DNA from: Carnobacterium alterfunditum DSM 5972
GTDB lineage: Bacteria; Bacillota; Bacilli; Lactobacillales; Carnobacteriaceae
NCBI RefSeq assembly: GCF_000744115.1
Contig: NZ_JQLG01000004.1
Span: 310,001 to 374,000 of the forward strand
Length of the DNA stretch: 64,000 nucleotides
Direction of reading: 5' to 3'
The notes under the pieces are model-generated. The model saw only the letters and a program-made list of their open reading frames with translations. It did not search any database and was not told the DNA's origin. Every line of letters starts with the position of its first letter. Within the stretch, counting starts at the first letter, position 1. The translations under genes were made by a program, and so were the position numbers. This document shows, one piece after another, positions 8,187 through 16,133 of this stretch.

Positions 8187-8535
8187 TAATTTTTAGTATC
8201 GATAGATTTTATCCAATTACTTACCCAACATTTCTGGAGGAATAGGGTTGCTTGTAGCCATGTAGAGGATTCAATGCGAATTACAGAGCGTTACCGCTTC
8301 AGCGATTACAATCTGTTTAAGGGGGAGTGTGGTTAAAAGCGTTTAGACCCGAATCACTGGAGCAAATAAGCGCAGGATGGTCAACGACCATCGAGCATTA
8401 TTTGTGAAGTGGATGTCGGGTCTGCTTTTTGGAACACGTTCTAGAACAGTACTTCAAGGCGGTACCATGGCTCTCCACAAGCAAACCCGTCCATTCCAGA
8501 AGAAATTTTATTTTGAAGCAGCCACACCATTTGAC
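8187..8535 (+). repeat. Family B MITE-like element, full copy, long core
   Basis: Outer left motif CTATAATTTTTAGTATCGAT; left arm GGAGGAATAGGGTTGCTTGT; right arm beginning CCATGGCTCTCCACAAGCAA and ending CAGAAGAAATTT; outer right motif CCACACCATTTGACGTAGAA. The two arms are imperfect inverted repeats of about 40 bp. The core has a strong nested palindrome (AGACCCGA...TCGGGTCT with inner ATGGT-CAACG-ACCAT) not present in other copies. No transposase is encoded. Confidence 0.7.
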
Positions 8536-8563
8536 GTAGAAGCCAACTCAATTGGCATTTTAT

Positions 8564-8708
8564 TTTGAGTTCATCGAACTAGCCCCAGTTAGCCCTTCTC
8601 AAATGGAAATCTTGCTTTGAGTTCATCGAACTAAGCCTAGATAGCCCTTCTCAAATGGTAAAACTGCTTTGAGTTCATCGAACCAGCCCCAGTTAGCCCT
8701 TCTCAAAT
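8564..8708. repeat. Tandem repeat, period 52 bp, about 2.8 copies
   Basis: The string TTTGAGTTCATCGAAC starts at 8564, 8616 and 8668, so the period is exactly 52. Each unit begins TTTGAG and ends CTCAAA, so each can form its own hairpin of about 40 bases. The third unit ends at CTCAAAT. Confidence 0.85.
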
Positions 8709-8802
8709 AAGATTTTAATTTAATTAGTCATTATTCCCCTTTTTTTCTGTCAAAACCTTAAATAGGATCATTCTCGAAATCTGCTTCGAAAATGATCCTA
8801 TA

Positions 8803-8840
8803 AAAAAAGAAACATCTCACGAATGAAATGTTTCTTTTTT
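8803..8840 (-). terminator. Terminator of the amino acid permease gene
   Basis: AAAAAAGAAACAT pairs perfectly with ATGTTTCTTTTTT around a 12-base loop. Poly-A/poly-T arms make it work in either direction; the minus-strand permease gene at 8947 needs it. A second hairpin (ATAGGATCATT against AATGATCCTAT, 8762-8801) lies just beyond. Confidence 0.8.
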
Positions 8841-8946
8841 AATTTAATGTTGTTTAATACGAAAGGGCAATTTCCCAGCCCTTTTCGCTTGCTCCAGATA
8901 ATTTCAATACTAAAATATTCTTATTTTCTAGTGGGATCATGATCTG

Positions 8947-10326
8947 TTACTCGCCATTTAATTCACTGTGTTGGTACCCATAAATGAGATAGAAAACTAC
9001 GCCTAAAGCTAACCAAATAATGAAGGCGATCCAAACTGATAACGATAATTGGATCATAAGGTACACGCAGACAAGAACCGAAATAATTGGGAAAATTGGT
9101 ACAAATGGTACTCTAAATTCTCCTTCTTTTGGTTCACCGTGGTCTTTACGCAATTTAATGATTCCGATAGCAAGAATAACAAATATCATCAATGTTACAA
9201 TATTTGTTAATTCTGCTAACTTACCAAGCGGAACAATACCCGCAAGTACAGCTGAAACTGATCCCGCTAACTGAGTCGCATTTTTAGGACTTTTTGTTTT
9301 TGGGTCTACTTCACTGAGTTTCTTTGGAAGCAATCCATCTCGTCCAATAGCATAGATCAAACGACCTAATCCATAAGTCATTGAAATAAGTACCGTTAAA
9401 AGGGTTGCTATTGCTCCTACAGAAATAATACCTGCAATAAAATCTTGTCCAATAAAGCGTATGGCAAATGCAACCGGATCTTTAATGTCTAACTGTTCGT
9501 AAGGGACGATTCCCGTCAGCACTAAAGTCACAGCAATATACAACACAGTAGCGATACCAAGTGAACCGATGATCCCTCTTGGAATATCTCTGCGTGGATT
9601 TTTGGTTTCTTCTGCAGCCGTACTAACAGCGTCAAAACCTAAGAAAGCAAAGAACACGACAGCTGCTCCTGTCGCTACTCCTTCAAAGCCAAAGGGAGCA
9701 AATGGTGTCCAATTTTCTGGTTTAACATAAAATGCGCCTACAACAATAAATAATATGATCAAGCCGAATTTAACAAATACCATGATATTGTTTAGACGTA
9801 AGGCCTTTTTAGCACCTTGGATCACGATATAGGTAACTAAGAATGTAATCAATACCGCAATTACATCTACATAAGATCCAGTCTCAACATCAAAAGAAGA
9901 ACGTAATGCGATGGGCAATCCCAGACCGATCCCATCTAAAAACCCGTTCATATAGCCTGACCAACCGGAGGCTACTGATGCATTTGCCAATAAATATTCA
10001 CAAATCATCAGCCAACCGACCAACCAGCCAATCAATTCTCCAAAAACAGTGTAGCCATAAGAATAAGCTCCGCCTGCTACAGGAATTCGAGAAGCAAATT
10101 CTGCGTAACATAAAGCTGATAGGACACACGAAAAAGCCGCTATAACGAATGATACGATCAATGCCGGTCCAGCTGTTAATGCAGCGGCTGTTCCCGTGAT
10201 CACAAAAATTCCAGTTCCGACGATTGCACCTAAACCGAGTAAAATTAAATCCATCGTTTTTAGCTCTCTTTTTAAATTTGACGGCCTTTCAGTTGCCTCT
10301 AAAGGTTTCTTTCTAAAATAACTCAT
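8947..10326 (-). CDS. APC-family amino acid permease (cationic amino acid transporter type)
   Basis: 459 residues with about 12 membrane segments. The N-terminal GLGAIVGTGIFVITGTAAA is the APC-superfamily substrate-binding signature. The motif FFAFLGFDAVSTAAEETKNP followed by RRDIPRGI is typical of the CAT/YfnA subgroup. It is expected to import amino acids by proton symport at the cytoplasmic membrane; the substrate cannot be told. The start ATG 10326 follows GAATGAGATAGG. A GRP sugar transporter gene lies 28 bases upstream on the same strand, so the two may be co-transcribed. Confidence 0.9.
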   Translation of the reverse strand: MSYFRKKPLEATERPSNLKRELKTMDLILLGLGAIVGTGIFVITGTAAALTAGPALIVSFVIAAFSCVLSALCYAEFASRIPVAGGAYSYGYTVFGELIGWLVGWLMICEYLLANASVASGWSGYMNGFLDGIGLGLPIALRSSFDVETGSYVDVIAVLITFLVTYIVIQGAKKALRLNNIMVFVKFGLIILFIVVGAFYVKPENWTPFAPFGFEGVATGAAVVFFAFLGFDAVSTAAEETKNPRRDIPRGIIGSLGIATVLYIAVTLVLTGIVPYEQLDIKDPVAFAIRFIGQDFIAGIISVGAIATLLTVLISMTYGLGRLIYAIGRDGLLPKKLSEVDPKTKSPKNATQLAGSVSAVLAGIVPLGKLAELTNIVTLMIFVILAIGIIKLRKDHGEPKEGEFRVPFVPIFPIISVLVCVYLMIQLSLSVWIAFIIWLALGVVFYLIYGYQHSELNGE

Positions 10327-10354
10327 CCTATCTCATTCCCATCTATTAATTAAG

Positions 10355-11212
10355 TTATGCTTTAATATAGCCTAATAAAACGCCACCTAAAATGACTAAA
10401 ATACAACCCATCAAGATATAACGAAATTCCCGTTTGGTTTTTGTTTCGCCTAAGAACCAGATACTACCTAATGTAGAAATAATGATCCCTGTTTGTGATA
10501 GCGAGAAACTGATTGCTAATCCGATTTTTGCCATTGAGATCAGCATAAAGATATTTCCTGTTGCCCATAATAAACCGGTCAACAAGTTGCGCACTGTGTA
10601 TTTGCTTTTGATTTCTTGCTTAGCTGAAAAGAGCAATGAACCGATCAACATCCCGATAGCCTGCGGTAAAATAACGGCCATCGCATCTACTCCAGATGCA
10701 TTTATCGTGATCGTATACAACCCGTAGCCTATTGTAGAATAGATCAAGGCTTTTGCTCCAGCTTTCTTTTGCCCTTTAGAATCAACAGTCGTTTCTTTCG
10801 TATCTGTTACAGTCGTAAATGTAACCCCAAAAATTAAAATAATAATAGCAATGATCCCAAGAATAATATCTCTAGAACTTGTCCATTCTCTAAACAAAAG
10901 GACTCCTGCAAGTGTATTTACAATCAATTGTAATCCTGTTGAGATCGGCAATGTATTCGATACGCCGATGAATCTCATACTTTGGAACTGCTGCATTTGG
11001 CCTAATGACCATAGTGCACCTGAAAATAATCCAACTAAAATAATTTTTATATCGATTATTGGTTGGTAAACAAAGTAAACACCGATTGCGAAAAAGGCTG
11101 CTCCAGCTGCCATCCCTACTGTTTGCTGGTAAGAGTTCCCCCCTAATTTATTACTCACTAAACCAATACTGCCCCAAGCTATGGCCGGTATAAGTGCTAT
11201 TAAAATCTCCAT
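10355..11212 (-). CDS. GRP-family sugar (glucose/ribose) uptake protein
   Basis: 285 residues with ten predicted membrane segments of the DMT superfamily. The start MEILIALIPAIAWGSIGLVSNKLGG and the internal GQMQQFQSMRFIGVSNTLP are characteristic of GlcU/RbsU proteins. Family members are non-PTS glucose or ribose transporters; which sugar is carried here is not visible. ATG 11212 follows AAGAGGAAG. It shares an intergenic region with the divergent flavoprotein gene; that region holds an 8-bp inverted repeat. Confidence 0.88.
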   Translation of the reverse strand: MEILIALIPAIAWGSIGLVSNKLGGNSYQQTVGMAAGAAFFAIGVYFVYQPIIDIKIILVGLFSGALWSLGQMQQFQSMRFIGVSNTLPISTGLQLIVNTLAGVLLFREWTSSRDIILGIIAIIILIFGVTFTTVTDTKETTVDSKGQKKAGAKALIYSTIGYGLYTITINASGVDAMAVILPQAIGMLIGSLLFSAKQEIKSKYTVRNLLTGLLWATGNIFMLISMAKIGLAISFSLSQTGIIISTLGSIWFLGETKTKREFRYILMGCILVILGGVLLGYIKA

Positions 11213-11294
11213 AAAAATCTCATCTTCCTCTTCAGTTTATTTTAGCGCCTTGTATATGATAACAGTTTAACCATATTCTTAACGATAAAAGTTA

Positions 11295-11330
11295 TTGTAC
11301 CACAAATCGGTTTACAGGTTTATGGTACAA
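11295..11330. promoter_or_regulatory. Inverted repeat TTGTACCA...TGGTACAA between divergent genes
   Basis: Perfect 8-bp arms at 11295-11302 and 11323-11330, 20 bases apart, lie between the sugar transporter (minus) and the flavoprotein (plus). An extended -10 for the plus-strand gene (TGCTAAAAT, 11333-11341) starts 2 bases after the right arm. This could be an operator; no regulator is nearby. Confidence 0.4.
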
Positions 11331-11405
11331 ACTGCTAAAATATGATAAAGTAAGAGAAGAAAATTCGGACGCATGTGATCAGTAGAAATGAGGTCAATAA
11401 AAGAA

Positions 11406-12677
11406 ATGACAAAGTATGATGTATTAGTAGTTGGCGGAGGAACCAGCGGTATGATGGCTGCTATCTCGGCGGCAGAACATGGCGCAAAAGTAGCCGTAAT
11501 TGAAAAAAACACGACCCTTGGACGTAAATTACTCGTAACTGGCGGTGGTAGATGTAATGTTACCAATAATCGGGATAAAGAAGAGATCATCGCCCATATT
11601 CCTGGAAACGGACGCTTTTTATACAGCGCGTTTTATCAATACGATAATTACGATATTATGGAATTTTTCAAATCAAATGGTGTTGTGCTAAAAGAAGAAG
11701 ATCACGGAAGAATGTTCCCTGTGACCGATAAATCGCGAACGATTTTAGAAGCCTTGATCGGGATCATGGATCGTTTAGAAATTGCGATTTATGCAGAAGC
11801 TCCCGTTGAGAATTTATTGTTTGATGAAGGAAAGGCAACTGGCGTGCAGTTGCAAGATGGACGAAGCATCCACGCAAGTTGTGTGATCGTTTCAACAGGC
11901 GGCCGAGCTATGCCTCGAACAGGTTCGACCGGTGATGGGTACAAATGGGCAAAAAAAGCTGGTCATACGATCGAACCACTTTATCCCACAGAAGCTCCTA
12001 TTACTTCTGATGAAACTTTTATACAAGATAAGACGTTACAAGGTCTTTCTTTAAGGGATATCGCTTTAAGTGTTTTGAATAAAAAAAGTAAAAAGGTCGT
12101 AACCCATCAAATGGATATGATTTTTACCCACTTTGGCATTTCTGGACCAGCCGTATTGCGCTGTTCTATGTTTGTTCACCAGACTATGAAACGCGATAAA
12201 ACCGAAGAAGTCGTGATGAGTTTAGATGCTCTCCCAAATGTATCTAAAGGCGAATTAACTCAACAACTGCAACAATTAATAAAAAATGATGGCGATAAAA
12301 GCACCAAAAATGCTTTGAAAGGTCTTGTTCCTGAACGGTATTTATTATTTGCACTGACTAGATCTGGTTTGGATGAAAATGCTCCCTTGAAGCAAGCTGC
12401 TCCAGAAAAAGTGACCCACTTGATTGAATTTATCAAAGATTTTCAATTCACAGCTAATGGCACCTTGCCGATTGAAAAAGCCTTTGTTACGGGTGGCGGA
12501 ATCAATACAAAAGAAGTGAACCCAAAAACGATGGAAAGTAAATTTACTAGCAAACTCTTCTTTACCGGTGAAATTTTAGATTACAATGGCTACACGGGCG
12601 GATATAATATCACAGGCGCTTTTATTACTGGCCGTATTGCAGGTATGCACGCTGCTGAGGCTGCTCTTAAAAGTTAA
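11406..12677 (+). CDS. BaiN/RdsA-family NAD(P)/FAD-dependent oxidoreductase (HI0933-like)
   Basis: About 423 residues. The N-terminal dinucleotide-binding motif is VLVVGGGTSGMMAAISAAE. GRKLLVTGGGRCNVTN is the hallmark of the HI0933/BaiN family, and the C-terminal FFTGEILDYNGYTGGYN plus TGRIAGMHA completes the FAD site. The physiological substrate is unknown in most bacteria. I prefer ATG 11406 (MTKYDVLV), about 12 bases after GAGG; an upstream ATG at 11388 would add six residues without a Shine-Dalgarno. A nucleotidase gene follows 28 bases later and is probably in the same operon. Confidence 0.88.
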   Translation: MTKYDVLVVGGGTSGMMAAISAAEHGAKVAVIEKNTTLGRKLLVTGGGRCNVTNNRDKEEIIAHIPGNGRFLYSAFYQYDNYDIMEFFKSNGVVLKEEDHGRMFPVTDKSRTILEALIGIMDRLEIAIYAEAPVENLLFDEGKATGVQLQDGRSIHASCVIVSTGGRAMPRTGSTGDGYKWAKKAGHTIEPLYPTEAPITSDETFIQDKTLQGLSLRDIALSVLNKKSKKVVTHQMDMIFTHFGISGPAVLRCSMFVHQTMKRDKTEEVVMSLDALPNVSKGELTQQLQQLIKNDGDKSTKNALKGLVPERYLLFALTRSGLDENAPLKQAAPEKVTHLIEFIKDFQFTANGTLPIEKAFVTGGGINTKEVNPKTMESKFTSKLFFTGEILDYNGYTGGYNITGAFITGRIAGMHAAEAALKS

Positions 12678-12705
12678 CAATTTTGAAAAGTGAAAGGGTC
12701 TTTTT

Positions 12706-13245
12706 ATGAAAAAGAAAATTGCAATCGATATGGATCAAGTTATTGCGGATATGGAAATTAGTTTTATTGAATTATTCAAAAAGGAATACCATCTTTCCTT
12801 TGAAACAGTTGACGAATATCTAAAGGCAAATCCAAATTTTGATTTAGTCTCGACGATCAAAGAACTTTATCCTTTGATCAATACTCATGCCTTTTTCAGG
12901 AATATCCCAGTGATGAAGGACAGCCAAACTGTTTTGCGTGAATTAGCAGATGAGTATGATTTGTACATTGCAACTGCTGCTATGGATGTTCCTAAAACAT
13001 TTACTGCAAAATATGAATGGCTGCAAGAGCATTTTGCTTTCATCGATTCTCAGCACTATATTTTTTGCGGCGATAAAAGTATCATTCACACGGACTACTT
13101 GATTGATGATTCCATACGTCAATTAGAACGCTTTTCTGGAACCGGTATTCTCTTTGTGAATTCATTGAATGAAACCGAGGACCGCTACATTCGTGCGAAT
13201 AATTGGAAAGACATCCGCGATTATTTCTTATCGATCAAAGAGTAA
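12706..13245 (+). CDS. 5'(3')-deoxyribonucleotidase (NT5C family, HAD superfamily)
   Basis: 179 residues. The HAD motif I is IAIDMDQVIADME with both catalytic Asp residues. A motif II-like IATAAM and a C-terminal DYLIDDS (motif IV) are visible. The length suits the 5' nucleotidase, deoxy (Pfam NT5C) family, which dephosphorylates deoxynucleoside monophosphates in the cytoplasm. AAAGGG precedes the ATG. It is the last gene of the operon and is followed by a strong shared terminator. Confidence 0.85.
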   Translation: MKKKIAIDMDQVIADMEISFIELFKKEYHLSFETVDEYLKANPNFDLVSTIKELYPLINTHAFFRNIPVMKDSQTVLRELADEYDLYIATAAMDVPKTFTAKYEWLQEHFAFIDSQHYIFCGDKSIIHTDYLIDDSIRQLERFSGTGILFVNSLNETEDRYIRANNWKDIRDYFLSIKE

Positions 13246-13295
13246 CCATCAATCTTATTTGATCGACGGTGTTGCTTTTTCAAATCAGGTCCACT

Positions 13296-13322
13296 TAATC
13301 TATCGGCACTAAAAATTATAGA
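13296..13322 (-). repeat. Solo outer end of family B element
   Basis: On the minus strand this reads CTATAATTTTTAGTGCCGAT followed by AGATTAA, nearly identical to the outer left motif of the family B element at 8187. The arms and core are absent. Confidence 0.5.
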
Positions 13323-13330
13323 AACAAAAT

Positions 13331-13380
13331 AAAGAGAACTCTAAACCAAGATTTTCAGCTTGGATTTAGAGTTCTCTTTT
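13331..13380. terminator. Bidirectional terminator between convergent genes
   Basis: AAAGAGAACTCTAAA plus an inner CCAAG pair with CTTGG and TTTAGAGTTCTCTTT. The poly-A/poly-T flanks allow use by both the nucleotidase operon (plus) and ybaK (minus). Confidence 0.9.
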
Positions 13381-13392
13381 ATTATTCTATTT

Positions 13393-13881
13393 TTATTCAG
13401 CTTCAATGGATACAAATTCAGCTTTAGTCAACTTTTTCAACTCTAGTGGATCTAGTTCAATTTGCATCCCTCTTTTTCCTGCTGAAACAATGACTTTATC
13501 CATTGTTTCAGCTTGAATAGAAATAAAGGTTGGAAATTTCTTCTTCATTCCAATAGGTGAACAGCCTCCACGGATGTAACCTGTTGTTTTTTCTAAATCC
13601 GTTAGAGGCAATAATTCAACCTTTTTATTTCCACTGACTTTAGCTAACGCTTTTAGATCAAGCTCGCTAGCACCTGGTATACAAGCTACTATCACACCTG
13701 ACTTATCGCCGTTGATCACCAAAGTTTTATAGATTCGTTCTTTAGGTACCTTTAACTGTTCAAAAACTGCTTCAGCACCCAAATGATCATCACTCCATGG
13801 AAATTCATAGGTTTGATACGAAATAGCATTGCTTTCTAATTGTCTAATAGCGTTTGTTTTTTGCATTTTATTTTTTTTCAT
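13393..13881 (-). CDS. ybaK: Cys-tRNA(Pro)/Cys-tRNA(Cys) deacylase YbaK/EbsC
   Basis: 162 residues. KTLVINGDKSGVIVACIPG, ELDLKALAKVSGNKKVELL and the signature TTGYIRGGCSPIGMKKKFPT are diagnostic for the YbaK subfamily. The conserved lysine of KTLV is expected to be essential for editing. Known role: hydrolysis of misacylated Cys-tRNA(Pro) after prolyl-tRNA synthetase, in the cytoplasm. The start ATG 13881 follows GTAGGAT. It probably shares transcription with the rRNA methyltransferase gene 38 bases upstream. Confidence 0.93.
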   Translation of the reverse strand: MKKNKMQKTNAIRQLESNAISYQTYEFPWSDDHLGAEAVFEQLKVPKERIYKTLVINGDKSGVIVACIPGASELDLKALAKVSGNKKVELLPLTDLEKTTGYIRGGCSPIGMKKKFPTFISIQAETMDKVIVSAGKRGMQIELDPLELKKLTKAEFVSIEAE

Positions 13882-13919
13882 TAATATCCTACTTTCTTTC
13901 CAAAGTAGTCTAGTTCAGA

Positions 13920-15101
13920 TCAGTTTCCTTTGCGGATCACGTATACTTTCAAATAATCACTTTGCGGATAGTGAGGATTGATTTTGAAATCTTCAGGAAG
14001 AGCAAATTTTTCTAAAATTTGGTAAGATAGGCCTTTATGATCGAACGCCGTCTCAATGAATTGCTCAAATCTTTCAGTTGAAATATTTGCAGCATTGGTC
14101 GAAGCTATGATCACGCCATCTTCATTCGTAATGTCGATGATATCTTCTAATAGTGCTGTATAATCTTTAGCAACACTGAACGTTCTTTTTTTCGAACGGG
14201 CAAAACTTGGCGGATCAACAACGACCGTATCAAATTTCAATTGTTTTCGAATGGCATATCTGAAGTAATCAAATACATCCATTACTCGAATCGTTTGCAA
14301 TTCTGGATCTAATCCATTCACTTCAAATTGTTCTTTTGTTTTTTCTAGACTACGGTTGGCTAAATCTACACTTGTTGTGTGACTGGCTCCACCTATTGCT
14401 GCAGCAACTGAGAACGCTCCAGTATAACTGAAAGTATTTAAGACTGCTTTATCCATTGAATAATTTTCAAGAATGCTATTGCGAACATTGCGTTGATCCA
14501 AGAATATCCCAGTCATTAATCCATCATTTAAATAAGTAGCATAAGTTATGCCATTTTCTTTGATCAACAAAGGCTCAGGTGCTTCTTCGCCATAAATGTG
14601 ATCTGTTTCTGGTTTTGTTTTAGTTTGATATCTCATTTTTTCATATATACCTTTAACACCCGGGACGGTTGAAAGAAAAGCTTTCAAAATCGTTTCTTGG
14701 TGCTTGTAGATCCCTGCACTGTACCATGAAAAGACATAATAATCGGCATAAACATCGATCGTCAATCCTCCAAGACCGTCTCCTTCACCGTTGAAGAAAC
14801 GGTAAGCATTTGTCTTCTCCTCTGATTTAAGACCAGCTCGTTCAGCTAAAGCTTGACTAAATAAATGTTCAAAAAAAGTTTGATCAATTTTTTCATTTTC
14901 ATTTAATGTTAGGATCCAACCGTCACCTTTATTTTGCTTAGCAAGATAAGCTCGTGCAAGAAATTTTTTGTTGTCGTCCAATAATTCAACGATCGTTCCT
15001 TCAGATTCGATAGGTTCTTTCACAAAATCTTCTTTCAGCAAAACTGGGTAACCATCTCTAACCATTTGTGTTGCTCGTCTTTTTAATTTATATTTTTCCA
15101 C
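13920..15101 (-). CDS. Class I SAM-dependent rRNA methyltransferase (RlmI/YwbD-like, 23S cytosine-C5)
   Basis: 393 residues. An N-terminal PUA-like domain (about 1-70), a middle EEHP/RFD-type domain, then a Rossmann methyltransferase: motif I VLNTFSYTGAFSVAAA, the acidic SVDLANRSLE, and the catalytic-loop DTVVVDPPSFARSKK. This architecture is that of RlmI-type 23S rRNA (cytosine-C5) methyltransferases. The start is GTG 15101 with AAAAGGGG 11 bases upstream. A perfect 18-bp palindrome lies further upstream and may control the gene. Confidence 0.9.
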   Translation of the reverse strand: MEKYKLKRRATQMVRDGYPVLLKEDFVKEPIESEGTIVELLDDNKKFLARAYLAKQNKGDGWILTLNENEKIDQTFFEHLFSQALAERAGLKSEEKTNAYRFFNGEGDGLGGLTIDVYADYYVFSWYSAGIYKHQETILKAFLSTVPGVKGIYEKMRYQTKTKPETDHIYGEEAPEPLLIKENGITYATYLNDGLMTGIFLDQRNVRNSILENYSMDKAVLNTFSYTGAFSVAAAIGGASHTTSVDLANRSLEKTKEQFEVNGLDPELQTIRVMDVFDYFRYAIRKQLKFDTVVVDPPSFARSKKRTFSVAKDYTALLEDIIDITNEDGVIIASTNAANISTERFEQFIETAFDHKGLSYQILEKFALPEDFKINPHYPQSDYLKVYVIRKGN

Positions 15102-15152
15102 TAGTTTATAAACCCCTTTTTTCGTCTTTATCTTATGTAGTATAACATAAGT

Positions 15153-15170
15153 ACAACCTAATTAGGTTGT
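15153..15170. promoter_or_regulatory. Perfect 18-bp palindrome upstream of the rRNA methyltransferase gene
   Basis: ACAACCTAATTAGGTTGT is its own reverse complement. It sits about 52 bases before the GTG start on the minus strand, next to a TATACT that could be the -10. This is the size and symmetry of a dimeric repressor operator; no regulator gene is adjacent. Confidence 0.45.
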
Positions 15171-15182
15171 GAGTGCACTAAA

Positions 15183-15218
15183 AAAACTACTTGAAAAGTC
15201 ATAAAATCAAGTAGTTTT
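15183..15218 (-). terminator. Terminator overlapping the VanZ-like gene stop
   Basis: AAAACTACTTGA pairs with TCAAGTAGTTTT around a 12-base loop, and on the minus strand it is followed by TTTTTT. The stem includes the stop codon at 15207. Confidence 0.85.
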
Positions 15219-15845
15219 CTTCTTTTGCCATTTTTTGTACAACCATTGACTGATTTCAAATAAACCAATCCCGATTATCGTTCCAATTGTATTGAAGATC
15301 AAGTCATCGATATCCGAAATGCCGGTATAAAAAAGAAATTGCATCGCTTCAATTAAAAATGAAACAGCTATTCCAATCGATAGCGAGCGTAAAAAAAAAT
15401 GCTTTTTCTTCATTAAATAAGCTGCGCTAAATCCCATTGGAATAAACCAAAGAATATTTCCATATAGATTATAGTAATAATCAAATAAGGATGTTCCTTT
15501 AGTTAATTTAGTTGTTTCTACAAATGGGATCCAATTGATTTCACTTAGAGGACGCAAAACGATCGATACGTTATTAATTGAATTTTCTTCACGAAAGACG
15601 GTTAGATGAATTAAAAGAATAACATAAAAAACAAATGCATTTAAAATTAATTCTCTACGCCATTTTATTGGTTTCTTTTTCTTTTTTTTAACCGCAAGAA
15701 AGATGACCCGTCCGATGAACCAGAAGATAAAATAAAAAAGAGCATGGTCGATACTGTAAATAATCAATTCGACTAATGGGAAATGGTTGATTGTTTCACC
15801 AAATCTCGGTTCGATCCAGTCAAAGAGGGGCTGCAAAAATACCAT
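15207..15845 (-). CDS. VanZ-like family membrane protein
   Basis: About 212 residues with about five membrane segments. The conserved VanZ block SFLIEAMQFLFYTGISDIDD followed by LIFNTIGTIIG is clear. The VanZ family includes the teicoplanin-resistance accessory protein, but chromosomal members like this are of unknown function and are not by themselves evidence of resistance. I use ATG 15845 (MVFLQPLFDW) because a perfect GAGGAGG lies 8 bases upstream; a frame extension upstream has no such site. It is transcribed alone, divergently from ltaS. Confidence 0.85.
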   Translation of the reverse strand: MVFLQPLFDWIEPRFGETINHFPLVELIIYSIDHALFYFIFWFIGRVIFLAVKKKKKKPIKWRRELILNAFVFYVILLIHLTVFREENSINNVSIVLRPLSEINWIPFVETTKLTKGTSLFDYYYNLYGNILWFIPMGFSAAYLMKKKHFFLRSLSIGIAVSFLIEAMQFLFYTGISDIDDLIFNTIGTIIGIGLFEISQWLYKKWQKKKTT

Positions 15846-16007
15846 TAAATAATCCTCCTCATTTATCATTGCAATTTATTATACCTTATTCTTAATAAAT
15901 AGTTTGTTTGAAGTATCTAAATTTTACTTAAACTTTACTTTTGATGAACTATCATTGATACAATAGGTTTTAGTATTAGAAGCAACGGCAGCTTTGAGTA
16001 GGTAAAA

Positions 16008-16036
16008 TTGACTATAATGTAAATTAATTGTAAAAT
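16008..16036 (+). promoter_or_regulatory. Likely ltaS promoter
   Basis: TTGACT (16008-16013), a 17-base spacer and TAAAAT (16031-16036, preceded by TTG) give a near-consensus sigma-A promoter about 100 bases before the ltaS start. Confidence 0.5.
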
Positions 16037-16133
16037 GTACTGTGATGTAGAATTAATGTAGACTTTCATTTAACTTGGAATTTTTCAAATTAAACTATAC
16101 AAACTGTGGCCATTATTTAAGGAGGATTCAACA

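Larger units (their letters stand above)
7911..8946. other. Repeat-rich non-coding region
   Basis: No gene is supported across about 1 kb. It holds a hairpin at 8115-8148, a full family B element at 8187-8535, a 52-bp tandem repeat at 8564-8708 and two hairpins at 8762-8840. The string AAATGATCCTAT occurs at both 8115-8126 and 8790-8801, so related hairpins bracket the repeats. Confidence 0.7.

Noticed and set aside
8377-8568. 63-codon frame in the family B element at 8.2-8.5 kb
   Set aside because: Not preserved in other copies of the element and no start signal.
8564-8708. Possible CRISPR array
   Set aside because: Units are contiguous 52-bp direct repeats without unique spacers and there are no cas genes.
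15207-15845. Teicoplanin-resistance vanZ
   Set aside because: VanZ-like domain proteins are common chromosomal genes; no other van genes are nearby.
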